NCBI GenBank assembly: GCA_025450755.1
Contig: JANWLR010000062.1
Coordinates: 1 to 64,000 of the forward strand
DNA from: Sphingomicrobium sp.
Lineage (GTDB): Bacteria > Pseudomonadota > Alphaproteobacteria > Sphingomonadales > Sphingomonadaceae
Direction: 5' to 3'
DNA length: 64,000 nucleotides
The notes below the pieces were generated by a model. The model was given only the letters and a program-made list of their open reading frames with translations. It was not told the origin of the DNA and did not search any database. Positions within the stretch are counted from its first letter, which is position 1; each line of letters starts with the position of its first letter. The position numbers were made by a program, and so were the translations under genes. Shown here piece by piece: positions 36,282-44,522 of the stretch.

Positions 36282-36592
36282 TTACGCGACAGCAGTCTCC
36301 TCACTGGACAAGGGAAGCCGGTGCCATCGAGCCACATCCGGCGGAGGATCACGGCAAGCTTGCGAGAAGGCGAGGAGCGCCTTCTTCGTTCCGCGGCGCT
36401 TCGCCACGCCGAGCGCCCAGCTCTTCAGTGGCGACATGCGGCACCGTGCACGTCAGCATCACGCTCGCCGTCTCGTAGAACGCCGTACGCACCATGCGAT
36501 TGCCGACCTTGGTGACCGAGCCGGTCACATCGAGCTCGCCCCACTGATACTTCCCCGGAGTAAGACCAAAGTAGCCGCTAAGCGATCGTCCT
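36282..36592 (-). mobile_element. Degraded IS110-family transposase, C-terminal fragment
   Basis: Read on the minus strand, one frame gives SGYFGLTPGKYQWGELDVTG and then SVTKVGNRMVRTAFYETASVMLT. A second frame gives LKSWALGVAKRRGTKKALLAF, and a third gives KLAVILRRMWLDGTGF. Together these match the C-terminal (transposase 20, IS116/IS110/IS902) domain of IS110-family transposases in order, but with at least two frameshifts. The DEDD N-terminal domain is absent. The copy is dead. Confidence 0.85.
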
Positions 36593-36800
36593 TCCGCTTT
36601 GTCCCTCCCTTCCAGGGTGGGGAGGTTGACCCGACGGGCGAGACCGGAGTGCTCGGCGGCTGGGTGCCGGGGGAGGGCACGTCGATGTCGGGAGAGCGCG
36701 TCGGAGTCTCGGGCGGGACGGGCGTCGGCTGCCCAGGTTGCGCCGGCTGGGGCATGTCCGGGCGCGGCTCCTCCGGCACCGGTGGGTTCTGCTGCATCGC
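36525..36800 (-). CDS. Proline-rich small protein fused to IS remnant (likely truncated)
   Basis: The frame from ATG at 36800 begins with MQQNPPVPEEPRPDMPQPAQ and stays Pro/Thr/Ser-rich for about 58 residues. After SPPWKGG it runs into the out-of-frame IS110 remnant (DDRLAATLVLLRGSISGASS) and stops. The N-terminal part resembles short proline-rich proteins found beside tRNA genes in sphingomonads. The 3' end was probably replaced when the insertion sequence entered. Expression is uncertain. Confidence 0.4.
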   Translation of the reverse strand, partial: AMQQNPPVPEEPRPDMPQPAQPGQPTPVPPETPTRSPDIDVPSPGTQPPSTPVSPVGSTSPPWKGGTKRKDDRLAATLVLLRGSISGASSM

Positions 36801-36885
36801 GGATCTCCTGGGATATCCAACGAGCAAGCGCTCTGCGGGTTGCCCCCTGGCTGATCCTTGCTATAGGCCGCCGCTCTCGGGCCGC

Positions 36886-36970
<85 letters not shown>

Positions 36971-37057
36971 TTCCGCCGCACAGCATGTCCGGGGGACGGG
37001 CGAGCAGCGGAATCACGCAGAGGCGAGCCGAGACATCAGATTTCAGGATAGACAGCA

Positions 37058-38665
37058 GTGACCATCAAGACCGTCGAGACCGAGAATGAGGGCCTGAAGC
37101 GCGCCTTCATGCTGACCATCCCAGCCGAAGACATCGAGGCGCGGGTCGAGCAGGAAGTGAAGCGCATCGCTCCGCAGGTGCGCATGCCCGGCTTCCGCCC
37201 CGGCAAGGTTCCGCCGAATCTGATCCGCAAGATGCATGGCGATTCCCTGCGCGGCGACGCCCTTCAGGGTGCGGTGCAGGACAGTGTCCAGAAGCTGCTC
37301 AGCGACCAGAAGATCCGTCCGGCATTGCAGCCGCAGGTCGAGCTGAACCAGGATTATGCGCCGGGCAAGGATGCAGAAGTCAGCGTCCGCGTTGAGGCGC
37401 TTCCTGACGTTCCCGCGCCGGAGATCGAGAATATCGAGCTCGAGCGGCTGACGGTCGAGCCAGACGAGAAGGTTCTCGGCGAGCGAATCGAGCAGCTCGC
37501 GAGCCAGAGCAAGCGCTGGAACGATGCCGCCAAGAAGCATTTGGCTGCGAACGGCGACCTCGTCGTCATGGACTTCGAAGGCGAAGTCGGCGGCAAGCCG
37601 TTCGAGGGCGGCAAGGGCGAGGACATGCAGGTTGAGCTCGGCTCAGGGCGGCTGATTCCGGGTTTCGAGGAACAGCTTGTCGGGGCAAAGACAGGCGACA
37701 CCGTCGAGGTGAACGTGACCTTCCCTGAAGATTATCAGGTCGAGAATTTGAAAAGCAAGGAAGCAACGTTCGCAGTCACTGTGAAGGCCGTGAAGACCGC
37801 TGCGGACACCAAAATCGACGACGAGTTCGCAAAGTCCCTCGGGCTGAACGACCTTGATCAGCTAAAAGGACTTATTCGCGACCAGGTATCGCAAGAGCTC
37901 AACGGGCTCACGCGCACGCATATGAAGCGCCAGCTTCTCGACCAGCTGGCCGCCCGGCACGATTTCCCCGTCCCGGAATCGATGGTCGAGGCCGAGTATG
38001 AGAACATCATTGCCCAGCTGAAGCACGAGGCGAGCCATGAGGCGGACCCCGAAGCTGCGCTCAAGGAAATTGAACAGGACGCCGGCGAGTACCGCAGGAT
38101 CGCCGAGCGGCGCGTGAGGCTCGGGCTGCTGCTGTCCGAGATCGGTGCCACAAACGGCGTCGACGTCACCGAGCAGGAGATGAACCGGCTCGTCATGCAG
38201 GCGGCATCGCAGTACCAGGGCAAGGACCGCGACACGTTCGTACGCTACATCCAGCAGGAGCCGATGGCGGCCGCCCAGCTTCGAGCGCCGCTTTATGAAG
38301 ACAAGGTGGTCGACTTCCTGTTTGCCCGGGCCAAGGTCAGTGATCGCAAGGCGACGCGTGAGCAGCTCGAAGCGGACCTCGAAGCCGAGGAAGGCCATGT
38401 GCACGGCCCTGGCTGCGGCCATGACCATGCGAAAGCCAAGAAGGCAAAGAAGGGCGCGTCCAAGCCGAAGGCAAAGGCTTCCAAGGACCAGGACAAGCTC
38501 GTTGCCGAGGAGCCTGCCAAGGGCCCGGTCGAAAAGGCTTCCGGCAAGCCCAAGCCGGCCAAGCCATTGAAAGACGCACCTGGCGCGAAAGCGCCGCAGG
38601 CGAAGGCTGAAACGAAGCCCGCGGCCAAGAAGGCTCCAGCGAAGAAGCCGGCCAAGAAAGGTTGA
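37058..38665 (+). CDS. tig: Trigger factor with extended His-rich and Ala/Lys/Pro tail
   Basis: Trigger factor is the ribosome-bound chaperone and peptidyl-prolyl isomerase. The 535-residue protein starts at GTG. It has the ribosome-binding signature GFRPGKVP (about residue 46), the FKBP-like PPIase domain (GDLVVMDFEGEVGG, GSGRLIPGFEEQLVG, VTFPEDYQ) and the helical C-terminal chaperone arms. After about residue 440 an extra tail of some 90 residues carries HVHGPGCGHDH and then Lys/Ala/Pro-rich repeats. Typical trigger factors are 430-450 residues. The tail could bind metal or contact RNA. Confidence 0.95.
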   Translation: MTIKTVETENEGLKRAFMLTIPAEDIEARVEQEVKRIAPQVRMPGFRPGKVPPNLIRKMHGDSLRGDALQGAVQDSVQKLLSDQKIRPALQPQVELNQDYAPGKDAEVSVRVEALPDVPAPEIENIELERLTVEPDEKVLGERIEQLASQSKRWNDAAKKHLAANGDLVVMDFEGEVGGKPFEGGKGEDMQVELGSGRLIPGFEEQLVGAKTGDTVEVNVTFPEDYQVENLKSKEATFAVTVKAVKTAADTKIDDEFAKSLGLNDLDQLKGLIRDQVSQELNGLTRTHMKRQLLDQLAARHDFPVPESMVEAEYENIIAQLKHEASHEADPEAALKEIEQDAGEYRRIAERRVRLGLLLSEIGATNGVDVTEQEMNRLVMQAASQYQGKDRDTFVRYIQQEPMAAAQLRAPLYEDKVVDFLFARAKVSDRKATREQLEADLEAEEGHVHGPGCGHDHAKAKKAKKGASKPKAKASKDQDKLVAEEPAKGPVEKASGKPKPAKPLKDAPGAKAPQAKAETKPAAKKAPAKKPAKKG

Positions 38666-39615
38666 GCGAGCGCCAAATCGAAGCCGAAGACCTCACCGCG
38701 GCGATCGAAGAGCTGCGCCGCGAAGGCTTTCGGCTCGACCTCATTTACCCCGCCGACGATCCAGGAACGGCGGTGATGAGTCGTGACGGCAACGCCGTCA
38801 GGTTGGTGCGGCCGGGTGCTCGCGAGCTTCCTTCGCGTCTTCCTGAATTTCAGGCTCAATTCGTGCTTACCCGTGCCGGTGAGGCAGCGGCCCAGGGCCG
38901 CGCCGGAATGCTCTATCGCGACCTCATTCCGGGCCGACTGGGCGAACGCTACATAGCCTCGCAAATCACAATTCCGGTCGGCGGCCCCATCGACGATTGG
39001 GTTCACTACCACAAGGTTGAGCTGCAGCTGATCTACGTCCGCAGCGGCTGGGTCCGCGTCGTCTATGAGGATGGTGGCGAGCCATTCGTGATGAACCCGG
39101 GCGACCTGGTCATTCAGCCGCCTGAGATCCGCCACCGGGTTCTCGAAAGTTCCGGTGGGCTCGAGGTTGTAGAGATCAGCGCTCCGGCGGTCCACGCGAC
39201 CTTTGCAGATCATGAGCTGAACCTGCCCAATGACAGCAATGCCGGTCGGATCTTCGGTGGCCAGCGTTTCCTTCGCCACATTGCCGCCGATACGCCGTGG
39301 AGGCCTTCCAACTGCGGTGAGGCGCAGGAAACGGAGGTAAAGCTCGCAACCAGCGGCCTTGCCGACGCGCGAACGATTCGTCCTCGTAACCGCGAAGCGA
39401 TCGCGTTCGGCGGCCATGGCGGAGAGCTGATCTTTGGCTTCGTCCTGGAAGGCTCGGCAGTGCTCGACTTCCGCGGCATGCACGACGTCGGTCCAGCGGA
39501 TTCGTTCGTAATTCCTCCGGGCCAACCGTGGCGACTGAGAGGGCCATCAAGCGATTTCCGGCTGCTCCACGTGACCACGACACGGCTCGACGACGCGGCA
39601 TCGTCACATCTATAG
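38662..39615 (+). CDS. Bicupin protein of unknown function
   Basis: The 317-residue protein has two cupin-like barrels. The first has HYHKVELQLIYVRSGWVRVVYED with NPGDLVIQPPEIRHRVLESS (about residues 115-160). The second contains GGELIFGFVLEGSAVLDF and PADSFVIPPGQPWRL (about 255-305). The pattern His-x-His...Glu...His in the first cupin could hold a metal; the second lacks those histidines. The TTG start overlaps the tig stop (TTGA). No exact family is recognised. It may act on a small carbohydrate or an aromatic acid. Confidence 0.75.
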   Translation: MSERQIEAEDLTAAIEELRREGFRLDLIYPADDPGTAVMSRDGNAVRLVRPGARELPSRLPEFQAQFVLTRAGEAAAQGRAGMLYRDLIPGRLGERYIASQITIPVGGPIDDWVHYHKVELQLIYVRSGWVRVVYEDGGEPFVMNPGDLVIQPPEIRHRVLESSGGLEVVEISAPAVHATFADHELNLPNDSNAGRIFGGQRFLRHIAADTPWRPSNCGEAQETEVKLATSGLADARTIRPRNREAIAFGGHGGELIFGFVLEGSAVLDFRGMHDVGPADSFVIPPGQPWRLRGPSSDFRLLHVTTTRLDDAASSHL

Positions 39616-39641
39616 CTGGCGCAGGCGTGGAGGGGGTCAGC

Positions 39642-40577
39642 TTGTCGACGAGCGTGCGCAGTCCAAGAATCGCCGTGCTCCTGCCTTGCTACAACGAAGA
39701 GGCTGCGATCGCCGCGACGGTCGCCGGCTTTCGCAAGGCTCTGCCGGGCGCCACCGTCTACGTTTACGACAACAATAGCCGCGACCGGACCTGCAACGTC
39801 GCGGCGCAGGCAGGTGCCATCGTCCGCTCCGAGCGCCAGCAGGGCAAGGGCCATGTCGTGCGGCGAATGTTCGCGGACATCGACGCCGACGTTTATGTGA
39901 TGGCCGACGGCGACCTCACTTACGATCCCACTGCAGCCCCGGCGATGATCGATCTGCTGCTTGCCGAGCAATACGACATGGTCGTGGGAACGAGGCAGCA
40001 CGAGGAGAAAGAAGCATATCGGGGCGGGCATGTGCTTGGGAATAAGGTCTTCACGGGCCTGCTTTCGGGACTGTTCGGGCGCACCTTCAGTGACATCTTT
40101 TCGGGTTACAGGGTCTTTTCGCGGCGCTTCGTGAAGAGCTTTCCCGTTCTCTCTTCAGGTTTCGAGATCGAGACCGAGATCAGCGTTCACGCTCTCGAGC
40201 TCAGGATGCCGGTTGGCGAGGTTCAGACGATCTACGCAGCGCGGCCCGAGGGATCGCAATCCAAGCTTTCGACCTATTCCGATGGTTGGCGGATACTAAG
40301 GACGATCGTCACACTTTACCGCGTGGAGCGCCCGGCACTCTTTTATGGCCTTATTGGCCTGGTCCTGCTCCTCGCCGCCGTCCTTCTCTCAATTCCGCTC
40401 GTCGTCACCTACGCGCACACGGGGCTGGTGCCACGCGTTCCGACCGCGATCCTGGTCACCGGGATGACGATCGTGGCCGTGCTTTGTTTCTTTGCCGGAC
40501 TGATTTTGGATACTGTCACGAGGGGCCGGCGCGAGATCAGGAGACTTGCCTATCTTTCGTTAGAGGCTCCTCAGTAA
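39642..40577 (+). CDS. Family 2 glycosyltransferase with C-terminal membrane helices
   Basis: The 311-residue protein has the GT-A fold signatures IAVLLPCYNEEAAIAATV, the DNNSRDRT loop, and the DxD-like ADGDLTYD. Two C-terminal membrane helices follow (LFYGLIGLVLLLAAVLL and AILVTGMTIVAVLCFFAGLIL). It resembles polyprenyl-phosphate-linked sugar transferases such as DPM1/GtrB types. GGAGGGGG lies just before TTG at 39642; GTG at 39627 is an alternative. Its role would be transfer of a sugar to a lipid carrier. Confidence 0.85.
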   Translation: MSTSVRSPRIAVLLPCYNEEAAIAATVAGFRKALPGATVYVYDNNSRDRTCNVAAQAGAIVRSERQQGKGHVVRRMFADIDADVYVMADGDLTYDPTAAPAMIDLLLAEQYDMVVGTRQHEEKEAYRGGHVLGNKVFTGLLSGLFGRTFSDIFSGYRVFSRRFVKSFPVLSSGFEIETEISVHALELRMPVGEVQTIYAARPEGSQSKLSTYSDGWRILRTIVTLYRVERPALFYGLIGLVLLLAAVLLSIPLVVTYAHTGLVPRVPTAILVTGMTIVAVLCFFAGLILDTVTRGRREIRRLAYLSLEAPQ

Positions 40578-40706
40578 CTGTCGTTACTTTGCATCAGCTG
40601 TAAGCAATTATGTCAGTTACGCGACACTTTGCTTCCTGATTTTCCTTACCTCGGATAGCATTTCCGGAATGCGCCGCCGTTTCGCGGCCGAAACAGGGGG
40701 AAATTG

Positions 40707-43622
40707 ATGAAGCGGTTCGATGCAGTCCTTCGGACAGGTGTGGCCTTCGTGGCTCTTGCTGCCGGAAGCGGCGCCGCATTGGCGCAGAGCAATGTTCCGC
40801 CGCCAAGCGTCGTGAATGGCCAGGCACCGCCGGCAACCGCGACATCTGCCGCGAACGGCCCTGGCAATGAGATCGTGATCACCGGATCGCGCATCCGCCG
40901 GGATCCCCTCAGTCAGAACGCGCCTGTCGTGTTCGTTGACAAGGCTGCCATCGACAAGACGGGCCTGTCGGCAGTCGCCGACGTGCTGCAACGAATTCCG
41001 AGCGCGAGCGGCGGACTTAACACCAAGGTCAACAACTCGGGCAATCTCGGCAATCCGCCGGATGGAGGCGGCGTCGGCGCTGGTTCTGCGACGATCGATC
41101 TGCGCTACCTCGGCGCGAACCGCACACTGGTGCTCGTGGATGGCCTGCGCTTCGTCAACGGCACGAGCGCGAGCGGCATTCCGGGCGCGGTTGACCTCAA
41201 CACGATCCCGATCAACATGATCGACCGGGTCGAAGTGCTCCAGGCGGGTGCTTCGCCACTCTACGGCTCGGACGCAATCGCTGGCGTGGTGAACATCATC
41301 ACCGTCCAGCAGCAGAAGGGGCTTCGCGCCTCCGCTCAGTTCGGCACCTTCCGCCAGGGCGACGGGCATACCCAGGATTACCAGGCAAGCTACGGGTTCC
41401 AGGGGGAGAAAGGGAGCCTTGTCTTCGGCGCCAGCTACCAGAAACAGGATCCGGTCTATTCGCGCGACCGTTCAATCTCGCAATTCCCCAATCCCGGCCA
41501 GACATCCTGCTCGAACGGCGGCGGCGGCTGCAGCAGCGCGGCGATCAACGGCCGCTTCCTGACATTCAACGGCAGCCAGACCATCTCCAACCCGCCGAAC
41601 AATCATCCGACGCTGGCTGACCTTCGGGCCTTCACCACGGCCGACCGTTTCAACTTCGCTCCTTATCAATACATTCTGACGCCGTCGGAGCGTTATGGCG
41701 GTTGGGCCAGCGCGAAATATGAGCTTGCCGACAACCTCGATCTTAGGGTCAAGGCGCTCTACAACCGCCGCAATTCCGAGAACAAGGCGGCGTTCGAGCC
41801 ATTGTTCATCGGCCCCGACGCGGGGAACGGCGCGGGGAGCCTGTTCGACACTCTGTCGTTCGACGTGACCAATCCGTACAATCCGTTCGGGGTAACGCTC
41901 GAGTCTGGGCTGAACCCCGACGGAACATCCAATGGTTTGACGCCGAACTATTCGTTCGTCGCCCGCCGCCTGGTCGAGGCCGGGCAGCGCGATTTCCACC
42001 AGAAGGTCGATACCTATTCAGCCACGGTGACCCTCGACGGCAACTTCAACGTCGGCACCCACGAATGGTATTGGGATGTCAACGGATCGTTCGGAATCAA
42101 TAAGGCCAAGCAGAGCTTCACCGGAAACGTCCGGGCGGACCGGGTCGCGCAAGCTATCGGCCCTCTCGCCAATTGCACGGCGCCGTGCGTGCCCCTGAAC
42201 CTGTTCGGAGGAGCGGGCTCGATCACCCAGGCGATGCTCGACTGGATCGCATTTACCGAGCACGACAGCAGCGACCAGCATTTGTGGGATACGACCGCCA
42301 ATATCAGCGGGGCGGTGGCCGACCTGCCTGCCGGGCCGCTGTCGGTCGCTGTCGGCTATGAGCATCGCTACCAGAGCGCAAAATTCACGCCCGACCCGAT
42401 CGTCTCAGCCGGCCTCGGCGCCGACATCCCGGCGCAGCCTGCACAGGGCCATTACGATGTGAATGAGCTCTACGGTGAGGTTCGGGTGCCGATCCTGAAG
42501 GATACCCCGGGCTTCTATTCGCTCGAGGCCAATGGCGCCGCCCGCTACTCGCATTACTCAACCAGCGGCGGAAGCACGACCTACACGATCAACGGTCTGT
42601 GGAAGCCGGTCCACGACCTGCTGTTCCGCGGCGCTTATTCGACTGGGTTCCGAGCTCCGACGATCGGCGAATTGTTCGGCGCCCGCTCGCGCTTCGATCT
42701 TCCGGTCACCGACCCCTGTTCGAACGAGGCCGGCAATCCGTGGCAGACCAGTGCCGTCGCCCGCGCCAACTGCATCGCGAACGGCGTGCCGGCAAGCGGA
42801 AGCTATGCGGAGGATCCGGGCCAGCTCCCGGTGATTACGCAGGGCAACCGCAGCCTCAAGCCCGAGACCTCCAAGAGCCTCAACCTCGGCGCCGTCTACG
42901 CACCGTCGTGGGCAACGAGCTCGGGCTTCGCGAGCGCGCTCAGCATCGAGGGCGACTATCACGACATCAAGATCAAGAACGCGATCGCCGCGCTCGATCC
43001 CAACCTGACGCTCAGCAATTGCGCGCTGCTAGGATTGGGATGCAACCTTGTGATCCGCACCGCCAACGGTTTCGTGAATGAAATCGACGGCACGCTGCAG
43101 AACCTCAGCAGCATCCATACGCGCTCGTTCGACGTGAACCTCACCTACCGTACGCCGCAGACCTCGGCCGGCAGGTTCGGCTTGACGGCGAACGGCTCAT
43201 GGCTGCTCAAATATATCGTCGTCGAGGCGAATGGCGCCTCGTCCCTGACGCTCGATCGTCTAGGCACTGAGCGCGGCAGCCCCGACCAGGCTTTCCCGAA
43301 GTTCAAGGGCAATGCCACGCTCGACTGGACGCTCGGCGGCTTCAACGCCTCGGTCACCGGCAGGTACGTCGCAGCGGTGCACGAGATCGACCAGTTCACC
43401 TATGCGCTCGCAAATCGCCTCAACAGCCGCTTCTACGTGGATGCCCAGATCAACTGGACTCCACCGGTTATGGACCGGCGGCTTCTGCTGACGATCGGCG
43501 GGAACAACCTGACGGACAAGGATCCGCCGGGCTGCTTTACCTGCAGCGTCAACAATTACGACCCGACGACCTACGACGTCCCGGGGCAGTTCTTCTACGG
43601 GCGCATTTCCTACAAGATGTAA
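40707..43622 (+). CDS. Large TonB-dependent outer-membrane receptor
   Basis: The 971-residue protein has a signal peptide (MKRFDAVLRTGVAFVALAAGSGAALAQ). The plug domain holds the sphingomonad-typical EIVITGSRIRRDP, DVLQRIPSASGG, ANRTLVLVDGLRFVNG and VEVLQAGASPLYGSDAIAGVVNI. The 22-strand barrel ends in the aromatic terminal strand GRISYKM. The loops contain many cysteines (TSCSNGGGGCSS). The substrate is unknown; no transporter neighbour hints at it. AGGGGG lies ahead of the ATG. Confidence 0.93.
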   Translation: MKRFDAVLRTGVAFVALAAGSGAALAQSNVPPPSVVNGQAPPATATSAANGPGNEIVITGSRIRRDPLSQNAPVVFVDKAAIDKTGLSAVADVLQRIPSASGGLNTKVNNSGNLGNPPDGGGVGAGSATIDLRYLGANRTLVLVDGLRFVNGTSASGIPGAVDLNTIPINMIDRVEVLQAGASPLYGSDAIAGVVNIITVQQQKGLRASAQFGTFRQGDGHTQDYQASYGFQGEKGSLVFGASYQKQDPVYSRDRSISQFPNPGQTSCSNGGGGCSSAAINGRFLTFNGSQTISNPPNNHPTLADLRAFTTADRFNFAPYQYILTPSERYGGWASAKYELADNLDLRVKALYNRRNSENKAAFEPLFIGPDAGNGAGSLFDTLSFDVTNPYNPFGVTLESGLNPDGTSNGLTPNYSFVARRLVEAGQRDFHQKVDTYSATVTLDGNFNVGTHEWYWDVNGSFGINKAKQSFTGNVRADRVAQAIGPLANCTAPCVPLNLFGGAGSITQAMLDWIAFTEHDSSDQHLWDTTANISGAVADLPAGPLSVAVGYEHRYQSAKFTPDPIVSAGLGADIPAQPAQGHYDVNELYGEVRVPILKDTPGFYSLEANGAARYSHYSTSGGSTTYTINGLWKPVHDLLFRGAYSTGFRAPTIGELFGARSRFDLPVTDPCSNEAGNPWQTSAVARANCIANGVPASGSYAEDPGQLPVITQGNRSLKPETSKSLNLGAVYAPSWATSSGFASALSIEGDYHDIKIKNAIAALDPNLTLSNCALLGLGCNLVIRTANGFVNEIDGTLQNLSSIHTRSFDVNLTYRTPQTSAGRFGLTANGSWLLKYIVVEANGASSLTLDRLGTERGSPDQAFPKFKGNATLDWTLGGFNASVTGRYVAAVHEIDQFTYALANRLNSRFYVDAQINWTPPVMDRRLLLTIGGNNLTDKDPPGCFTCSVNNYDPTTYDVPGQFFYGRISYKM

Positions 43623-43652
43623 CCGAGCTTGGTTCAACAGATGACGCGAGGG

Positions 43653-43686
43653 GGGCGGTCCGGAATGCTGGGCCGCCCTTCTCTTT
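43653..43686 (+). terminator. Rho-independent terminator after TonB receptor gene
   Basis: GGGCGGTCC / GGGCCGCCC forms a nine-base stem with one mismatch, followed by TTCTCTTTT. It starts 30 bases after the receptor stop and precedes clpP. Confidence 0.8.
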
Positions 43687-43776
43687 TCGGGACTGCGCGG
43701 GCTTTCAGTCTGAGCCTTGAACCTTTGGATTTTCGCGCCGATGTAGGCCGGGCAACAAAAACAGGACCTTATTCCC

Positions 43777-44433
43777 GTGATTGATCATCAGGACATCGTT
43801 TCGCAGCTCGTCCCCATCGTCATCGAGCAATCCAACCGGGGCGAGCGCAGCTTCGACATCTATTCGCGGCTGCTGCGCGAGCGGATCGTCTTCATCACGG
43901 GAGCGATCGAGGACCATATGGCCTCGCTGATTACCGCCCAGCTGCTCTTCCTCGAGTCCGAGAATCCGAAGAAGGACATCTTCATGTACATCAACTCGCC
44001 GGGCGGCGTGGTGACGGCCGGCCTCGCGATCCACGACACGATGCAATATATCCGGCCGAAGATCAGCACCGTGTGCATCGGCCAGGCGGCGTCGATGGGG
44101 AGCTTCCTGCTGGCGGCGGGCGAGCCCGGAATGCGCGTCGCGCTCACCAACAGCCGGATCATGATCCACCAGCCCTCGGGCGGCGCCCAGGGCATGGCCG
44201 CCGACATCGAGATCCAGGCGCGCGAGATCCTGCGCATGCGCCAGCGCCTGAACGAACTCTACGCCAAGTACACCGGCCAGACGCTCGAGGAGATCGAGAA
44301 GGCGATGGACCGCGACAAGTTCCTCGAATCCGACGAAGCCAAGGCATTCGGCCTCATCGACGTGGTGTTCGACAAGCGGCCCGAGCCGGGCCAGGACGAG
44401 GGAACTGGTGCCGGAGACGTGACGCCTGCTTGA
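43777..44433 (+). CDS. clpP: ATP-dependent Clp protease proteolytic subunit
   Basis: ClpP is the tetradecameric serine protease that degrades substrates delivered by ClpX or ClpA. The 218-residue protein starts at GTG. The catalytic triad is visible: Ser in [14 protein letters not shown], His in [10 protein letters not shown] and Asp in MDRDKFL. clpX is not in this window downstream; the next gene is convergent. Confidence 0.97.
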   Translation: MIDHQDIVSQLVPIVIEQSNRGERSFDIYSRLLRERIVFITGAIEDHMASLITAQLLFLESENPKKDIFMYINSPGGVVTAGLAIHDTMQYIRPKISTVCIGQAASMGSFLLAAGEPGMRVALTNSRIMIHQPSGGAQGMAADIEIQAREILRMRQRLNELYAKYTGQTLEEIEKAMDRDKFLESDEAKAFGLIDVVFDKRPEPGQDEGTGAGDVTPA

Positions 44434-44494
44434 GCACCCGAGCGCAGCGGAGCTGCGAAGACTGGCCGACGGATCGCGAAGCGAGGCCGATCCA

Positions 44495-44519
44495 CGTCAT
44501 GGGATTCACTCCCATGACG
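44495..44519. terminator. Perfect 10-bp inverted repeat between convergent genes
   Basis: CGTCATGGGA and TCCCATGACG pair perfectly around a five-base loop, in the gap between clpP and the convergent TonB receptor gene. There is no clear T-tract, so its use as a bidirectional terminator is inferred. Confidence 0.5.
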
Positions 44520-44522
44520 GGT

